Positions 62,490 to 64,000 of a stretch of 64,000 nt of DNA are shown here, one piece after another. The stretch is from UBA9926 sp023261215 (lineage in GTDB: Bacteria > Pseudomonadota > Gammaproteobacteria > Pseudomonadales > Azotimanducaceae), in contig JAYPYV010000003.1 in assembly GCA_038136035.1 (NCBI GenBank), forward strand, positions 67,958 to 131,957. The letters are read 5' to 3'. The notes beneath the pieces were generated by a model. That model had not been told where the DNA came from, made no database searches, and saw only the letters and a list, made by a program, of their open reading frames with translations. The position numbers and the translations under genes are program-made. Positions within the stretch are counted from its first letter, which is position 1. Every line of letters starts with the position of its first letter.

Positions 62490-63416
62490 TCAGTGCTGAG
62501 GCGCTGCCATGTGTTTGAGTAGCGAGCGGGTGAGCGCTTTTTCTTCGGGGTTGAGATAGTACTCAGACGCCGCGAAATCAGTGACACCGGCTTCAAGCAT
62601 CGCTTGGATGCGATCCTCGCACTGCGCCCTAGATCCAACGATGGCCAATTCACCTGGCCCCGCAACCCCCTCTTTTTCAAACATGGCCTGATATGAGGGA
62701 AGGGTCGCATACATCTTGAGGCCACGACCAATGGCTGCCCGAACCGTTTCCTCGTCGTCGGTCACGCATACGGGCAGCGTCGCGATTACTCGGGGCGCGT
62801 CTCGACCTGCCGAAGCCGCAGCGTCCGAGAGTCTGGGCACAATGTGTTCGCGTACCGTTTTTGGGCCGACCCACGCGAGCGTTGTACCAGCGCTCTGTCG
62901 CCCCGCGACACCAAGCGCTTGCGGCCCAAGCGCCGCCACCACAACCTGGATAGATTTAGCTGGCTTACCACCAAAGAATTGCGCATCGCCACTCAGCATC
63001 TCGCCCGATGCCATGACCTCGCCAGCCTCGAGCAGAGGAACCAATAGGTTGAGACTTTCTTTCAGCTGTCGAATTGGTTTTTCAAACCCGATGCCCAATT
63101 GCGCCATCATGATTTCATGCGAGAGTCCGACCCCAAGCGTAAATCGAGTCTTCATTGCATTGGCGGTGGTCAAGGCTTGGCCTGCCAATGCAATCGGGTG
63201 TCTCGGCTGCAGTGGGATAACGGCCGTACCCAACTCCATCTCTTGCACCGCTTGGCCGACCAGCGCCAAGACAGTCATCGCATCAAAGCCACCGGTAGGG
63301 TGCTCCGCGAGCCAGTAGCTTTTGAATCCATCTCGCTCTGCCTGAAGCGCATGATCGATCACGCGTTGGACGCTCGCGGATTGGACTAACCCTGTACCGT
63401 TGATACCAATATTCAT
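62490..63416 (-). CDS. LLM-class F420-type flavin-dependent oxidoreductase
   Basis: A 308-residue luciferase-like barrel: MNIGINGTGLVQS, WLAEHPTGGFDAMTVLALVGQAVQEMELGTAVIPLQPRHPIALAGQALTTAN and FTLGVGLSHEIMMAQLG. It resembles the F420-dependent LLM subfamily of mycobacterial type. No F420 synthesis genes are in the window. It is separate from the similar gene at 37553. Start with GAGAG upstream. Confidence 0.87.
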   Translation of the reverse strand: MNIGINGTGLVQSASVQRVIDHALQAERDGFKSYWLAEHPTGGFDAMTVLALVGQAVQEMELGTAVIPLQPRHPIALAGQALTTANAMKTRFTLGVGLSHEIMMAQLGIGFEKPIRQLKESLNLLVPLLEAGEVMASGEMLSGDAQFFGGKPAKSIQVVVAALGPQALGVAGRQSAGTTLAWVGPKTVREHIVPRLSDAAASAGRDAPRVIATLPVCVTDDEETVRAAIGRGLKMYATLPSYQAMFEKEGVAGPGELAIVGSRAQCEDRIQAMLEAGVTDFAASEYYLNPEEKALTRSLLKHMAAPQH

Positions 63417-63497
63417 CGTATCTCTCTATCTAACGCCCTCGCTTATGCGAAAGCTTGAATCCATTCGCATTACGTCAACGCTTAATTACCTATCCAC

Positions 63498-63515
63498 CGT
63501 TTGGCGAACCAAACG
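63498..63515. terminator. Perfect hairpin with TTCG/CGAA loop after the GST gene
   Basis: CGTTTGG-CGAA-CCAAACG on the plus strand, reading CGTTTGG-TTCG-CCAAACG on the minus strand, is a seven-pair stem with a stable tetraloop. It lies 45 bases downstream of the GST stop. No T run follows, so it may be an RNA stability hairpin rather than a classical terminator. Confidence 0.45.
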
Positions 63516-63560
63516 AGACCTAGCAACCCTAATTTTGAGCTCAACGATCAAACCGATTGC

Positions 63561-64000
63561 TTAGAGCGGATTGCCACCTAAAACAGCGGGCGTTTCACAA
63601 TAAGTCTTCAGAATGTAGTGTTGGTGCGTTTCTATTCTTGAAGTAAGCGCTGCAGCGACTTCAGGCACTTGGCCATTCGCCGCAAAGAACTTAAGCATGC
63701 CTTGGTTCTGCTGCGTCACCGGCATGATGTCGGGAGGCGTCGCCGTAACGCCCATGCTCATCGTCGCCCAATAAATATCGGCCGCTGTCACGCCATCGCC
63801 GACCAAGTAACGGGAACCCCGCGTTTCCTGATCTTTGAGTCGAGCATCCAATAACGTCAACACCTCCGCGATTTTGCGCGGGGCCTCAGCACTCGCTTCT
63901 TCACTATAACCATATTTTCGACTCAGTGGCCCGTCATTCATAATGCGCATATTCCAGACAAGACCATCCTCACCAAGAACCACCGCGCAAAGACCAAACA
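63561..64000 (-). CDS. Glutathione S-transferase family protein, C-terminal part (cut by window edge)
   Basis: The frame stays open from 64000 to the stop at 63561, giving 146 residues of a GST helical C-domain (YSEEASAEAPRKIAEVLTLLDARLKD, YLVGDGVTAADIYWATM). The GTG at 63983 is not the start, since the frame continues upstream (FGLCA). The thioredoxin-like N-domain lies outside the window. Confidence 0.8.
   Translation of the reverse strand, partial: FGLCAVVLGEDGLVWNMRIMNDGPLSRKYGYSEEASAEAPRKIAEVLTLLDARLKDQETRGSRYLVGDGVTAADIYWATMSMGVTATPPDIMPVTQQNQGMLKFFAANGQVPEVAAALTSRIETHQHYILKTYCETPAVLGGNPL

Overview
This window comes from a gammaproteobacterial chromosome, very likely a draft or metagenome-assembled genome because it contains a 100-N scaffold gap. 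The assignment rests on gene order: rpoE divergent from nadB; ygfX-sdhE next to ygfZ; prfB-lysS-ung; xerD-dsbC-hom; rpsP-rimM-trmD-rplS next to ffh-ypjD-corC-like; and a BarA-like hybrid kinase. The mix of catabolic genes (Rieske oxygenases, LLM flavoproteins, haloalkane dehalogenase-like hydrolase, amidohydrolases) would fit a free-living, possibly marine heterotroph. I cannot name the genus. I see no tRNA, rRNA, CRISPR array, prophage or intact insertion sequence.

Region 1 (1-34.8 kb) is mostly housekeeping. It holds sigma-E (cut by the window edge), NAD synthesis (nadB), flavinylation and Fe-S helper proteins (sdhE, ygfX, ygfZ), a StrB/Hur-type kinase, DNA repair (ung), and translation genes (lysS, prfB with its programmed +1 frameshift). 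It continues with amino-acid genes (hom, alaC-like, leuA), xerD, dsbC, an MFS transporter, the S16-RimM-TrmD-L19 operon, SRP (ffh), a CcsA-like protein, a CorC-like protein, a large phosphorelay kinase, gamma-carbonic anhydrase, two Nudix hydrolases, purL, free-Met-R-sulfoxide reductase and tadA. leuA is preceded by an apparent transcription attenuator: a promoter, a 29-residue leader peptide ending in a leucine run, and a hairpin over those codons.

Region 2 (34.8-64 kb) is accessory and metabolic. It holds a YtcJ-like amidohydrolase overlapping a G3E (CobW) GTPase, LLM and acyl-CoA-dehydrogenase-like flavoenzymes, and the AcnD-PrpF pair of the 2-methylcitrate cycle. Next come a haloalkane-dehalogenase-like hydrolase behind a Fur-box-like palindrome, a canonical Rieske oxygenase, a TauD-family dioxygenase, an amidase and an SDR. 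These are followed by PhoH, an unusual protein with an SRPBCC domain followed by a C-terminal Rieske domain, a translationally coupled pair of GST-like proteins, a serine beta-lactamase-like hydrolase, two GNATs, a DUF952 protein, an NhaC-type antiporter, a heme-type membrane protein split by the assembly gap, a cysteine synthase, another LLM protein and a truncated GST.

The most interesting observations are the reversed-order SRPBCC-Rieske protein (53032-53865), the leuA attenuator (26380-26631), the Fur-like site on the dehalogenase promoter (45316-45352), a three-way-junction palindromic element after leuA (24583-24660), and a two-copy intergenic repeat (33571-33670 and 38511-38610). The N-gap at 60781-60880 is flanked by an identical 55-base sequence and so probably does not represent missing DNA.
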